Notes under the pieces: generated by a model | The model's input: the letters and a program-made list of their open reading frames with translations, nothing else | Told to the model about the DNA's origin: nothing | Databases searched by the model: none | From: Ricinus communis | Taxonomy: Eukaryota > Streptophyta > Magnoliopsida > Malpighiales > Euphorbiaceae | Assembly: GCF_019578655.1 (NCBI RefSeq) | Contig: NC_063264.1 | Location: 27,241,688 to 27,305,687, forward strand | DNA: 64,000 nucleotides | Reading direction: 5' to 3' | Translations under genes and position numbers: made by a program | Shown here: one piece after another, positions 21,587-34,056 of the stretch | Layout of the letters: each line of letters opens with the position of its first letter | Numbering within the stretch: the first letter of the stretch is position 1

Positions 21587-24500
21587 TTAAGCACTCGGTT
21601 TAATATCCCCTTTCACCAAAATTTGGTACTTTTCAGTGTCCTTGACTCCAATTAGTGAAAACTCCTTCAGAAGTAGATCGACACACCCTGGTAATGAGTC
21701 CTTAAAACTCTTTGAGCAGCTCTTGTCGCCCTCATCAACATCCTGAACCCCACCCTTAACCAGACACCCGACCTGAGCTCCATCCATGTATGCTTTACAT
21801 GCCACCAGAATGTCATGAGCATGCTTGTGGAAATGACCCAAAACAAAGTCCTCAAAATGCTGCATTCAACCACAATTTTGAAACACAATTTACTATGATA
21901 AAGAACCAGGCATATAAAAGATAAAAAAAAAAAAAAGAAATGCAAATAATTTGCAGCAAGATAATCATAGAAGCATCCACAAAACGTGTCGGACACAAAA
22001 ACTTTGCTCTTCTAGAGGTTTCCGTGCAACCTAGATCCACATAGCTAAATAGTTCCATGTTACGCTATTCCTTAAACTAGAGGTTGTAATTGATTAGTTG
22101 ATTGCCAATTTATAAACCAACTAAAGGGAGACTTTTGTAGAAATAATTCATAAGTAGCACCATGAGGCACACTGGATCTGTGGCTATAAGGAACATCACA
22201 ATACAGCTTCTGTTAACTGTGTATGGTAATTGTTTTCCCAACTTTATTACACTTCTCACCAACAAAATCATTTATGCTTCTTCATCAGATAACTACAAAA
22301 AACAACTAAGGTGATTATTTAAGCTCATTAGGTGGACAAACTATTTCATATTTCCAAGCATGCCAATGACTGATTACAACAAAAGAGCTAATATGAATAC
22401 TTAAAAAGCATACCTTTGGTGGCCTCCTCATTGTGTATACCATTGTCTTGAGTGATAATATAAATGTCCTTTCATTATACTGCTGTGACTGAATTTCACC
22501 ATGCGCTGAGCCATTCATATGTGCATATCCAGGCTCATTGAAATAGGGCTTTTGGTTCAAAATCAATGCTTGTATGGATACTAGAACTTGAAGTACAGTT
22601 GACACACCAGGAAGCCACTTCTCATTCTTGTTACCATGCCAAGTTCCAAGAAGGCTGAGACATACCTTCCCACAATTGTACAAGTTCGGGTTGAGACGAA
22701 GACCACCAGAATGATAGTAGACATTCTGACATGGATAATTCCATAATTGAGAGACCAAAATTTTACAAGAGCAGATGCAATATTATCATACAAAACTTCA
22801 GTCATACCGGTGGTATATTGGGATAACCACTAGGGAAGAAAACGTCAAAGAAGAAGAGACCGTCATGGTAAGGAGTGCCCTCAGCTCCAATTATTACAGC
22901 CCTTAATAGGTCCATCCTTGATTCATAAATCCTGACAAATATACCATCTGTTGACATGATAAACGTGAGACTGAAAATGTCAGAACTTCATTATCCAAAA
23001 CCTGGATAAGGGGAAAAGTAGTTCTGCAAGGGACAGAAGCCCAACGGAAATTTTTTTCTTCTTTTACTTTTCTATTTTGACCGATTATTTTAGTCGAGAC
23101 AAGTAACAAGGATAAGGCGAAGCAGTTCTACTAAACAAACGGCATAATATCCACGAAATGACACAGTTGCCATCATATGGTCCATACTGAGGGTCATTGC
23201 CGAATGGCAAAAGGAGGGAATCCCTAACCTTCTTATTAGTATCCATTAAAATCGTGATAAAAGAACTAACTGTTGGTTCCATTGTTATTCTCTTAAATAG
23301 CAAGTGTAAAGTGCAACTGGTGGCCTCAGAGTGAATGAAAGAGTGTCACTTTAATGGCAGAAGTGAACAGAAAAATATTCCTAGAGATTTACAAATGCTT
23401 ATCAAATGGAGAAATACAACTCCTTGCAATGGTTCTAACAGATGTTCACTAAAGGAAAATGCATTGCTAAACTTGTGGTTTTAAAATTATTTGACAATTT
23501 GCTTCATAAAGAGTTCTATTCTACTCTCATGTTAGCATGACCTGAGAAGGAGGAGCACAAGAAAAAATCAAACAAATGGCATTTCCACAAAATATGAAAA
23601 TGCTTAAAACTAGCAGGATAGCAAGTCCAGAACAATGATAACAACGGAGTGTTTAATAAGGAACGTAAAAGAATTGAAAGGTAATTTTAATTTAAACAAA
23701 ATGGGCATAGATTCATTTCTTTTTTTTCAATTTTCATTCTTCTGTAAACGCAAACTTCATTAAATATAATTAAAGCCAGCTACTACCTGCATAGCTTCCG
23801 TGGACCTGAATTAGAGTACTGAATAGAAAAAAGAAAGCTTACTGGGAAAACCAGCAATTAAATTCTAATATGCATAGTCTGAAAACAAAAATTTTACAAT
23901 TCTACAGATATATAAAATTGGTTTCTTTTGACTGCAAACATTTGCATGCATCAGTGATCTATGTAATTGTAAAGAAGCAACTCATCAGAAGGACAAAATA
24001 TCTATGCAAGCGATTGTCAATCCCATGTAGAATCAGAAAGCACCGAGCTTACCTGGCAAATCATTCTCCAGGATTCTCCACTCCTCCTGAATTTTCTTTG
24101 CCCAATTCTTTGGAGGCTGGGAGAAAATTGGAACAAAACTAAAATTACATTTGAACAGAGGATCAAAAGCCAAGAGAGAGAAAGAGAGAGAGAGGAAAAC
24201 AAAATGCATCTTCTAAAACTAGTTACCTGCTTAACTGAAGAACCTTTAGAAGCATAGTGATGATCTGAATGATCTTCAACAGTATCAAACCGCTTAAAAT
24301 TTTGGTACTTGCTCAGAATATCATCTTCATTTACATGTTTTAGAGTCCTTGCCACACCTTCTTCAGAAAGATTTTGTCCACCATAAAGTGGATTATAAAA
24401 TTCTGAGTGACTTGTATGGTCAACAAAGGAAGATTTAAATTCAGACAAGGGCCAAGAAAAAGGTGGGCCTACTGAAGCAGGGTGATTCAGTCCACCCACG

Positions 24501-27439
24501 TGTGAAGGAAAACTTGGAAAAAAAGGATTAGTTGGACCACCTTGGTATGATGGCTCATCAGGGAATGGGATTGCGGCTTTGTGCAATTGATTTACTGGAG
24601 AAAAAATAATTGGACTACTTGAATGAACTGGTATCTTTATTTTCTGAATAGCTGTGGGATTCATAATATATCCAAGTTGTGAGACGGTTGGTTTCTTCTT
24701 AATTTGGGCAGTTTGTGAAAATGACCAATGGGAAGATAAGTCAGCTCCAGAAGCATGGCTCACAAAAGACCAATGGGAGGATACGTCAACTCCAGAAGCA
24801 TGGCTCACAGAGTCCTGCGTGACTTTAAAACCCAGCTTCTTGCCAACAGCAGAAGACTTTGATGACCATGCAACCAGATTATTCAGATTCTTTTGATTTG
24901 TTGTATCCAAAGAGTCACTTTCATTAACAGTCTTCTTTGTCTTATGAAGAGAATCCAGCAAGCAAGGAATAGGTACCTCCACTCCAGGAGGAATATCCAC
25001 ATTATCAAAGTGTGCTTGTAAATATGCATACTCATCAAAGTCCATGAAGTCGTCAGATGTGATGTCGATACACTCATTGTCTAACATATCTGAATTAGAA
25101 CCATCTACAATGACTGTTTTTTGTGATCCAGGACCAGAGCCTTTAGAAGGATAAGGAAGATAATCGACCATAGCATCCTAGAGAAGAAGACAACATTGAA
25201 AAAGACTAAAAGAAAGCAACAAAACATGAAACGAAGAAAACCATAGATGTCAATAGTACCTTAGCTAGAAGGTAATCATCAACACTTTCTTCTATAGCTT
25301 TCCCTTTATTCTTTGTGTCCATTGTCGCATCAATGATCATACAATCAGAAGAATCTTCATCATTGTCAACATCAATTACTTCACGAAGTACAACCTACAA
25401 GAAATTATTTCTTTATTATAAATACTATTTGCTCTGACAAATAACACCTACTGCCAAAGGGCAAAGTTGTTAGAACTGTATTGAAAAGTGCAATGAAGCT
25501 CAAAATCCTTATGTCGATCATTCAATTAGGCGACAACTTTGCTAAGTTGTGGCTTTAAGAGCAAAAAGCCATATTGTGAGTGTGAATTGTTAAATCTATT
25601 TCAAAATTACATTGTTCTAGCTGTTAAAATTACAAAAAAATGTATTATAAATAAGTTACTTTCAGCAAAAGGGTGGAAACAAGGGGTAACTACAAGCAAC
25701 TACTGTTGGCCTTCATTGATTCAGATAACTGCTCCTGTCTGCTCTTCTATTGTTACACTCTCCCTATGTTCTTTTTCCTTCTTTGCTTTGTTTCATAAGA
25801 TGGAAATGGAGAGAAAGGAAAGAAAAGAAATTGTTTTAAGTTCCTTTGCTTGGGTGTATAAATGAGATAAGAGAAAACAAGGGTGTATAAATGAGATAAG
25901 AGAAAACAAATGAGTAAAAGTTACAGGGAAATAAGCTCACTTAAGATTTCCTTCCAAAATAAAAGAAAATAAAGGGAAAAAAAATTTAAAATTGTAACTT
26001 TTAAATTTCTTTTATGCCCTTTGTTTTACAAAATAAGAGCCACATTTTAAAGTTAGGAATGTTTATTTCTCTTCATCTTCTATCCTTTAAACAAGCATCC
26101 GAGAAACAAAATGTCATTTCTTTGTTTTTCTTTTCTCTCATTTCCCTCTTTTAATTTCCTTTTCTTTCCCTTGCACAACTAGTGCACCAAACAGAGAGTT
26201 AGATTTTTGTTCTTCTACTTGCTTTGATCCTCACACATACTCTCCTCTCACCACCTTGTGAACAATTTTCTTTTCACACTTTGCCTTGAACCCTTTATCT
26301 TCCTACTAATTAATTAACTCCATTCTTTCTAACTCTTTCATGTCTTTTTGATTGTCCTCTTTGACAACAATTATTTTAGTATCATATTCATACTCGTTCA
26401 TTCAAAGGTTAATTAAACAAAAATATCCTATTTAAAACTATGTTTATCTAGCTAAAAAAAATAATGCAACTTGCAACTTTTGTAGTAAAGAAGGAAAGGG
26501 ATGGACAACATAGCCCTAGGGTTTCCAAAATTTTCAAAATGTGGTAAAGAAGAAAATTAGAACTGAAAGGAGCAAATGAATTTGGTAGCTCTGATGTGAT
26601 TTGAAAGATTTTGAAGAAGATGAGGTTGTTAGTTTATGCTTGCAGATTAACAAATGGCTTCTGTGCAAGTTATCAATCTGGGTAATAAAAACAAAACTCC
26701 AAACAGTCCTTATCATAAATATATAAAAAATTAGAAAAACTCAAACTCAGACAAATGATCAAAGCGACCAGTTAAACTGGACCCTTAACCGATTCGGTTT
26801 TAAAACACTGCAAAAAATACACAAAGTTCCAAGAGTGTAGCTTACTTCATAATGAGTCACATTGTCTAACTACTAAAATGGCTTTGGAAAACGCTTGAGA
26901 TCCATCTTACAACCAATCTAAGAACAGTCAACCTGTAACGTTCTTGATCCTAACACTATGCATAACATATGTTGTTGTAATCGAAAAGCAATGAACTTGA
27001 ACAGTAAAAATAATATAAGATTCTAGTAATATAAAATTTTAATTATGTCAATTGAAGACATTATCATCAACTAAATACAAAATAACACAATCCAAAACCA
27101 AGAACCAGTGATGAAAACCAAATAAGCTGTAGGTACTCGAGTACTAAATTACACTGTTCACAACCAAAACAAAAGAAAAACACAAACATATAGATAGATA
27201 TCAAACAAAGATACAAAATTAGAAAATCAATAACAGAAGCGATCAAACCCAAAAGCAACCGCATAAAAGGAATACCAAAATTCAAAAGGTCGATCACTGG
27301 TGAAAAGAAAGATAAAATATTTATAACTAATTCATATTAAATAAATTAAGAAAAAGAATACCTGTTTGAGTTTATTAGAAACTCTGTTAGAGCGAGAAAT
27401 CATCGGAGGAGGAGAGATTTCGATCACGTCTGGCTCCAT
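21587..27439 (-). CDS. Large ubiquitin-conjugating enzyme E2 (UBC25/UBC26-type)
   Basis: Seven coding exons, all with AG/GT borders and matching phases: 27362-27439, 25260-25394, 24227-25177, 24053-24116, 22808-22947, 22414-22725 and 21587-21859, giving about 650 residues. The first 390 residues are a low-complexity acidic and Ser/Pro-rich extension. The UBC core starts near WAKKIQEEW (exon 4), runs through FVRIYESRMDLLRAVIIG and FFFDVFFPSGYP (exon 5), and reaches the active-site segment GGLRLNPNLYNCGKVCLSLL; the catalytic cysteine is about C478. The tail ends DTEKYQILVKGDIKPSA. E2 enzymes receive ubiquitin from E1 as a thioester on this cysteine. The long N-terminal extension and overall length place it with plant UBC25/26 (PFU) proteins. 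Acidic stretches such as DITSDDFMDFDEY are typical. The ATG at 27437-27439 starts MEPDVIEISPPP. Confidence 0.92.
24173..24194. repeat. (GA)n microsatellite in an E2 intron
   Basis: An imperfect AG/GA run just downstream, on the minus strand, of the exon 3 donor site (intron 24117-24226). Confidence 0.8.
24723..24812 (-). repeat. In-frame 45-bp tandem duplication in E2 exon 3
   Basis: Two adjacent 45-bp units (24723-24767 and 24768-24812) encode VSHASGADLSSHWSF and VSHASGVDVSSHWSF. The units differ at a few bases. They lie in the N-terminal extension, outside the catalytic core. Confidence 0.92.
25852..25909. repeat. Perfect 29-bp tandem duplication in E2 intron 1
   Basis: 25852-25880 and 25881-25909 are identical; each starts GGGTGTATAAATGAGATAAG. 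Perfect identity suggests a recent event. Confidence 0.93.
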
Positions 27440-27720
27440 TAATGCTCGCTTCCTGCTTTAATTTTTCAGAGATAGAAAGAGCCAAAAAAAATGACTTTAA
27501 AAAAAAAAAAAGAGAACTTTCAAAAGAAGGCGTTAACTTTTTCTTCTTCTAAAAAAAAAAAAAACAGAGAGAGAAAAGACTGACTGACTGACTGACTTGG
27601 AAGACTGGGGAATGTGTAGCGGCGGCGGCGGCGGCTGCATGTGAAGATCAATCGGCTAAGAGAAAAAGGAAGGGAGGGACTGAGGGAGCCGGGTCGAGCA
27701 GCAGAAATGGCGCCTAGTAG
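27440..27720 (-). promoter_or_regulatory. E2 5' untranslated region and promoter zone with simple repeats
   Basis: Directly upstream of the E2 start codon. It contains A tracts near 27500 and 27551, a (GACT)5 run at 27578-27597 and a (GCG/GGC) run at 27619-27635. GC- and GA-rich repeats like these are common in plant leader regions. No TATA box is obvious, and the transcription start cannot be placed. Confidence 0.5.
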
Positions 27721-29165
27721 TTAAGCTATGTCAAGCATTCAGAATATTTTATTACTTAGATAAGAGTCTGACACGGCCGGGTTTTCTTTTTCTTTTTCTT
27801 TTTCTTTTCTAAGAGAGTAAATTATTCGAGAAGTGTGACTTTGTATGACCAATTAGAATTCGTCATTCGATAGATTAAAGAAAATTGGTACTCTTTTACG
27901 TCCTAATTTAATAGAAATTGCTAAGAAGTCCAATTATATTTTTATTTTATTTATGAGGGTCGAATAGATTGTACACTGCATAACATGGTTGTACCTTATT
28001 AAATTATAAAAGATGGATAAACTGCATGTATGGTAGCTTAAAGATAGATATTTGTAGCTTAATTTGATTGAGATCAAATCAATTAATACAGTAATTAATA
28101 TTATTATTATTTGTAAGTTAAAAAATACATTTATATTCTTCTCATATAGACTTCATATTATAACAACAATAATGTACTATGTATCATTTTGATTCAGATC
28201 ACTAAGGGCATAAGTGAGATATTTTAATATTTTATTTTTCTCTTTATTTTTTATTATATATTTTCTTCTTTATATGTCTTTTATTAAATATTTAATTTTA
28301 ATTTTTTTATTAAAATAAATTTGACTTCTTTTTAAAATTTGCATTTTTGAATTGATTTTTTCTAGATTTTTGAGTTGAATAATTTTAATAAATATTTTAA
28401 AAACATGAGAGAGAATAGTTTTGATATATCGATTCTTCATTGAAAATTGTATGATGTATTAATTTTTTGGGTTCATTGTTGGTGCTTGCTCTTATGAACC
28501 AAGAAAAGAGGTTGAATTAGTGAATAGATTGAAAGATGGGGAATTAAAAATTTATTAGAGAAGGTAAAGAAAGAGTAAACAGAGAAGAAAGCATGAAAAC
28601 TTATAGAGAATTTTTTTTTTTTTTCTAATTTTTAAGAAAAATGAATACTTTTATCTTTATAGAAAATTTATAAAATTTGTAAAACATGTTTATTTTATAA
28701 AAGAAAATTATATTTTCTATTTAGATAACATTTTAAGTATAAATGATAGATTTAGAATAAATGAAGTGAAAACAAACGACTTTTTATATAAGGAAAAAAA
28801 TAGAAAACATGTTAAATTTGTTTTAAAGAGATTTCAAAGTTTAGTTATAATTTTGAAAATATAAAAAATTATTTTTATTTTTATTTTAAAAAAAATAGTA
28901 CAAATAAATACAAAGTTCTATTTTCTACTTTTATTTGAAAAGCTTTTTTAGAAAACTCACATAATTTTCTATAAGTAAACAGGTCAGTGTTTATAGTGGT
29001 TCGGGTTTTAATAAACCCTACATCCACTCTCCAATTCACAATTGGATATTCACTAATCTTATACTCTTTTCAAATGGAGTTTTCCCAAGCTTACTTCAAA
29101 CTTAGTGTTTTATGGCTCACACCAAACCTTACAACTTGTGTTTTATGGCTCACACACAATCTTTA
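27721..29165. other. Intergenic DNA with old repeat sequence
   Basis: AT-rich DNA with no gene. The last 190 bases contain two imperfect copies of a TTTTATGGCTCACAC motif and continue, across the solo LTR, at 31975-32155. They may be part of an older unclassified repeat into which the LTR element inserted. Confidence 0.45.
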
Positions 29166-31969
29166 TGTCACGACCCAATTTGTGGGCCTGTGACCGGCAC
29201 TAGAGAATGAGTAGGCGTAAGGCCACCAAATCCCTTATTAAACCTGACTATTCACAATTAACCTTTACTATCAAATACTACATTTGAAATTTGGTCTGCC
29301 AGTATAAATATGCAAGATCTGAATTTACAAGCCATTACAAAATGATAATTCTGCATTTCCTACTGCGGAGATTCTGAAATTTTTAAAGATCAAACATACC
29401 AATAAAATCAGATACTTTAAACTCGAAGATGAAAGAATCGAACTACTAGATGAAAGAATTGCAAAAAAGCTAACAACACTTGAAAAATAGTGAAATTGAG
29501 ACTGTCAGTCTTGAGAGCAAGTTAAAATCATATATCCAAAAACAAATACAAACACTTCAATAACACATTTGTTTAATTTAAAATAAAATATTAAGTCATG
29601 CAAAAACACGTGTCATGTCATACTTCTTATAAAATGAATTATACATACTACTGGACGGAGAACCTAAGTAGAACCTTAATCCCCATTACTAAACGGTCTT
29701 AGCCTTTCGGCTCTCTCGTTCAAATAGAACTAGCGCCCAGAGAGCGAAGCTCGACCAGGGTCCTTAAATCTAATCTGATCACTTAAATTTCTAATAAAGC
29801 CGGCGCCCAGAGAGCAATACTCGACCAGGGACTTTCACTCCGGCAAACTCACTCTACTTAACCTAGAGAGTTAAACTCGACCAGGGCAAATCTTAAATTT
29901 ACCTTTTACTATCTGTCTCAGATTTATATCGGTGCGCACGCAGTCCTGATGCAACACATCAGGTGGCATGTTCTACTGCCGTCTCATCCACTGCTCCGAT
30001 ACCTCGGGTGGAGCGAGCCGAACTGACGGATTATCTAATCATGAAAACAATTCAATCAGAAAAAGTATAACATTTAACAAATAGCCCTAGGCTTAGACTC
30101 CTAGAATTAATTGTCTAAGAATCTCGACTCAGAAGAATTCTATCGAAAATTCGGCAAAACCTCCCCTAAATACGGACGTCTATTCTCCGTATAACGGATC
30201 CAGGACCTACTAGAAAACACTTCAAATTTTCAACAATATTTTTAACAGGAGTCGGGTCACCAAGACTTCTTTATTTTTCCCAACTCCGCCACACAACAGA
30301 AATCACGATTATTGGCAGACAGTTTGATAATTTATTATTTTGATAAACAAACCTCATCTAATTTTTCTAATGCTCAACACTATAATTAAACACATAATTT
30401 TTATCAACAAACTTTAAAATCTACGGGCTAGAATTACTAAGACGCTTGATGACTCGGTCGACTCGCCTCTAGGGCCGGAGTCCAATCGACAATCCGAATG
30501 CGCCTACGGACTCGAGACAAAGCGCTGATGATGATTCCAGCACCCGATCCAACCCCTAATAATCTTGAGAAATTTACGGATGATCTCGATTTTCAGACCG
30601 AGTCCGATCGCCATAAACTAGTACCGTTGGAAAGCTTATGACGAGGAGAGTCTAAATGCATCCTCAGATCATCGGAAGCTTAACAGCACTGGCCGGAAAA
30701 TTTCAAAAAAACTAAACTGCCCTTACAAGCTTCTTCTTGTTGGATCTCCTTCCTCTAACAACCTTCACAACTGTTGCTGTCCTCGAAAGAAAATCCACCA
30801 GCCGGTGGTCATTTTGAAACTAGAACCACCCAAAATGGCTGCCGGAGTTACTACCGTGCTCGCTAACTCAGCTGCTTCGACAGCCAGATTCAACGCACCT
30901 TAGCCGAGCTCCTCCACCATCTGCCATCCAAGGCAACTCCATCTCCCTCCTTCTTTCTCGACGCTGACGATAGCTTCAAGTGGAGAGAACGAAGACAGTG
31001 CTGGCGACGCTGGAGCACCCCTCGGCTGAAGCTCGATGCCAACAAGTGCTGCCAACTGCTTACTAGTGTTGTTGCCGCCGCTACCTTCTCGTTCGCCTGC
31101 CTCCACTGCTCATCCGATCAACTCTACAGCCTCTGACAAACCCTCTGCCCTTACATGCCATTTCTGGCAGCTTAAGCTTCCCTTCTTCTTTCTTCTTCTT
31201 CGATCATTCCTTTCTCTTTTCTTTTATCGACACTTAGCACCTCAATTTTTCTTATTTACTATTTAGTCCCTCAACTTTTTAATTACTAACAATTTAGCCC
31301 TGCAAAATTTCTATTTAACCCTCCAATGTTTCATTAGCTTTTCAATTAAGCCCCTAAATATTTAATTTGGGCCAAATCACAATTATTAAAAATATAGAAT
31401 TACTTATCTACCCTTGCTTTCAAATGTGAAATTACTAAAATGCCCTTATCGACATATTTAATTATAAAAATACCAACCATACAAATTTTTATTAAAACTC
31501 CACATTAATAAAATTATATTTTTAGTTCGTATTTCAAAATTAATTGTCAATTTAATTCTAACACTTAATTTAACTTAAATAATCAATTTACTAACTGTTT
31601 TTCAATTAAAATCAACACTATTTGCTAATTAAAATTTATCATTCCCTAATAAATTCTTTTATAAGAATATTACTTACTATTTCTTTCATAACTTTCAAAT
31701 ATATAATTTAATTTATATATTCATATTTGAGAAAATTAAGTGACTAAAAAAATATAATTTATTTTCTAAAGAGTTTACTTAATTAATTTTTTAAAAATCA
31801 AACTACTTAGATATAGAAAATAACTCCCTTATTTTTATCTAGCATTGAAATTCTATTTTAAATTATCCCAATTCAATTACTCAAAATAAAGCTAAATTAC
31901 ATTAAATAAAAAATCGTTATTAATTTTTACTAATATTATTATTATTAAGAGAAAATTATGGGTATTACA
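29166..31969 (+). mobile_element. Solo LTR of the large-LTR family (copy 2)
   Basis: Starts TGTCACGACCC and ends GGTATTACA, flanked by a perfect CTTTA duplication (29161-29165 and 31970-31974). It is 2,804 bp and homologous to 7648-10502 from end to end, including the GC-rich tract (here about 30430-31150) and the tandem repeat at 29725-29890. No internal domain and no second LTR are present, so it is a solo LTR. The orientation is the same as copy 1. Confidence 0.85.
29725..29890 (+). repeat. Degenerate tandem repeat inside solo LTR 2
   Basis: Three imperfect units with the core AGAGAGCGAAGCTCGACCAG, the counterpart of the array at 8281-8530 but shorter by about one unit. Confidence 0.75.
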
Positions 31970-32155
31970 CTTTACAAGAGTTTTACCTATGCTAACTCTC
32001 AAACCCTAAAATTGAATGCATAATAAGGCTTTTTGGAGGTTGTTGATCAACCATTAAAAACCATTTGATGTGATTTTTATAGCCTAAAAACCTCAAAAAG
32101 TTATTACACATATATTCCAAAAACCTACCAAGATTGCTTTAGTACAATGCATGAA

Positions 32156-32560
32156 CACTACAAAAGAAGACTGATTTAGAGACCACATTTAGCTACTACA
32201 GCAAAGTGATCGCTATTTAGCTACTATTCAGAGACCACTTTGCTACCCCTTGGAGACCAAATTACTTTTGTAATCTTTAGCGACTATATGGTGACCATAT
32301 AGCGACCATATGGCTACCAAAGCAATAGCGACCACAATAAGTGATTGCTAATTTTTGTGCTAAAAATTAGCGAAGAATATAGAGACCACTTTGAGACCAT
32401 ATATTTGGTCTCCAATCTGGAGACCACAGTAACTGGTTGCTAAGTTGGACATCTACTATTTGTCGAGATCTTACTGACCACTTAGAGACCAATTATGTGG
32501 TCTCTAAATTAGAAACTAAAGTTAGTGGTCTTTGAATTAGAAACTAAAGTTAGTGGTTTC
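32156..32560 (+). mobile_element. CACTA (En/Spm)-like transposon terminus with subterminal repeats
   Basis: Begins CACTACAAAAGAA, close to the conserved CACTA terminal inverted repeat. Over the next 400 bases a short motif (GAGACCA or GCGACCA, and its complement TGGTCTC or GGTTGCTA) occurs many times in both orientations, as in the subterminal transposase-binding regions of CACTA elements. The matching right end (a TTGTAGTG-type terminus) was not found, so only one end is supported. Sequence up to 33050 is AT-rich with no coding sign. Confidence 0.55.
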
Positions 32561-33231
32561 AAATTATTATAAGTTGCTCATATAATTATTTATATAATTA
32601 ATAATATTTTAATAATTAATGTAATATTTATTTTAATTTATAAAATAATAATTAAATAATTTTATAAAAAAAGATATTTTCTAAAATAAGAAATTATTAA
32701 AATAATATATATAACAAAAAGATAAAATATATTATTTCATATGTTTAAGAATATAGAAGAAAATTACTATAATTTGATATATTATACAATTTAACTTTTA
32801 CTTTTAAATGTCAAAATTCAAAATTTAAATATGGATAAAATTTCAATTTTAAAATATAAAAAATAAAAATATTATATATAAATTTCAAAAGCCATTTGCT
32901 AATAAATAAAAATAAAAATATGTTATATGAATTTAAGAAATAAAAACTATGTAAGAAAACTACATAGTTTCATTCAAGACTATATAGTTTTGATATAATT
33001 ATAAACTAAAATAAAATACATATAACGCATATTGTAAAATAAAAATCCTAATTTTATTTTCTATCTCAATTCTTAACCTCATAGCTTCACTGTCATAACC
33101 TCCACACCACCCTCTAAGTCTAACCTTTCCACCCTTTGCAAACACTCAATTACCGATCATCTTTCTTCAAGCTTCCACCCTTGTAGTAGTCGTTGTTATT
33201 GGAATTTTCAGCTTTAAAGAAGAAGTAAAAA
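32561..33231. other. AT-rich DNA and leader-like sequence before the Rab fragment
   Basis: 32561-33060 is AT-rich without recognisable content. 33060-33231 is pyrimidine-rich and resembles a plant 5' untranslated region; it leads straight into the Rab-like start codon at 33232. It was probably copied together with the Rab fragment. Confidence 0.45.
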
Positions 33232-33450
33232 ATGTTAGGGTATAAAGCAGAAGATGATTAATGAAAACCTATTCAAGGTGGTACTAATCGATGATTCATG
33301 TGTAGGCAAGTCTAATTTGCTTTGTAGATTTATATATAATGAGTTTAGCTTGGAGTCTAAGTCCACTATTGGAGTTAAGTTCACTACTTATTGCTTAAAC
33401 ATCAACGACAAGTTATTAAAGCCTAAAATCGGGATACTGCTACAAGAAAG
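33232..33450 (+). pseudogene. Rab GTPase (RabA/Rab11-like) gene fragment, broken
   Basis: Reads MLGYKAEDD, then a one-base insertion creates a stop; after the shift the chain goes on with [20 protein letters not shown], the P-loop of a Rab GTPase with two changed residues in the usual GDSGVGKS. STIGVKF (switch I region) follows. A second frame disruption near 33428-33443 interrupts the WDTAGQER segment. Homology stops at CAAGAAAG, followed by GT and T-rich DNA resembling an intron, so this is a copied piece of genomic DNA and not of spliced mRNA. Only the first exon or so is present. It cannot give a working GTPase. Confidence 0.82.
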
Positions 33451-33574
33451 GTCTGCGTTTTTGCTATTTCTTTTTTTCTTTATATATATTTTGGTTTTGT
33501 GATATGGGTTTTCTTTGGTTCTGAAATATAATTTGGGCGCTTCTGTTCTTTTAAAGATCTTTCTTGAGCTTTCA

Positions 33575-33837
33575 AATTGGTACTTAGGCATAACCGCGTA
33601 GCAAAAGATGCCAATGTTTGTCACAAAAGAAGTCTTTTTCTCATCCGACTTGAACATTTTAGTATGATGATACCCTTGAGCAGCGTCAACGAAACTGTAA
33701 ACTTCATAACTACTGGTAGAGTCTACCAATTGATCAATATTGGGCAAAGGATAGTTATCCTTTAGGCAAGCCATGTTCAGATCTATGAATTCTATACACA
33801 TTCGCCATCTTCCATTCGGCTTCTTTACTAATACCAC
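33575..33837 (-). pseudogene. Gypsy reverse transcriptase N-terminal fragment
   Basis: Begins VLVKKPNGRWRMCIEFIDLN, then LKDNYPLPNIDQLVDSTSSY, SFVDAAQGYHHTKM and YAVMPK, the first third of a Ty3/gypsy reverse transcriptase. After MPK the expected sequence ends abruptly and the frame runs into the Rab-fragment intron. The catalytic aspartate pair, which lies further on, is missing. Confidence 0.85.
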
Positions 33838-34056
33838 AATCTGCTATCCAGTCTGGATACAATACTGGCATGATAAATCTTGCCTTTAGCAGTTTATTAG
33901 CTTCCTCTGCTATGGTGATCTACCTCTCAAGTGCACAACTTCTCTTCTTCTGCTTCATAAGCTTGAAGCTCGGGCTCACATTTAGCTAATGGGAGATGAT
34001 GCTAGAATCTACACCAACTATCTCGGAGAGCGAGCTGGCAAACATGTGCTTTTTCT

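Noticed and set aside
25539..25865. 108-codon open frame
   Set aside because: It lies entirely within E2 intron 1, on the opposite strand, with no known motif.
29166..31969. A protein-coding gene in the GC-rich part of this region (30900-31266)
   Set aside because: The segment is homologous to the solo LTR at 7648-10502, and the frames are not shared between the copies.
33232..33502. A functional Rab GTPase gene
   Set aside because: A stop after MLGYKAEDD, a frame disruption at the WDTAGQER segment and loss of everything downstream rule out a working product.
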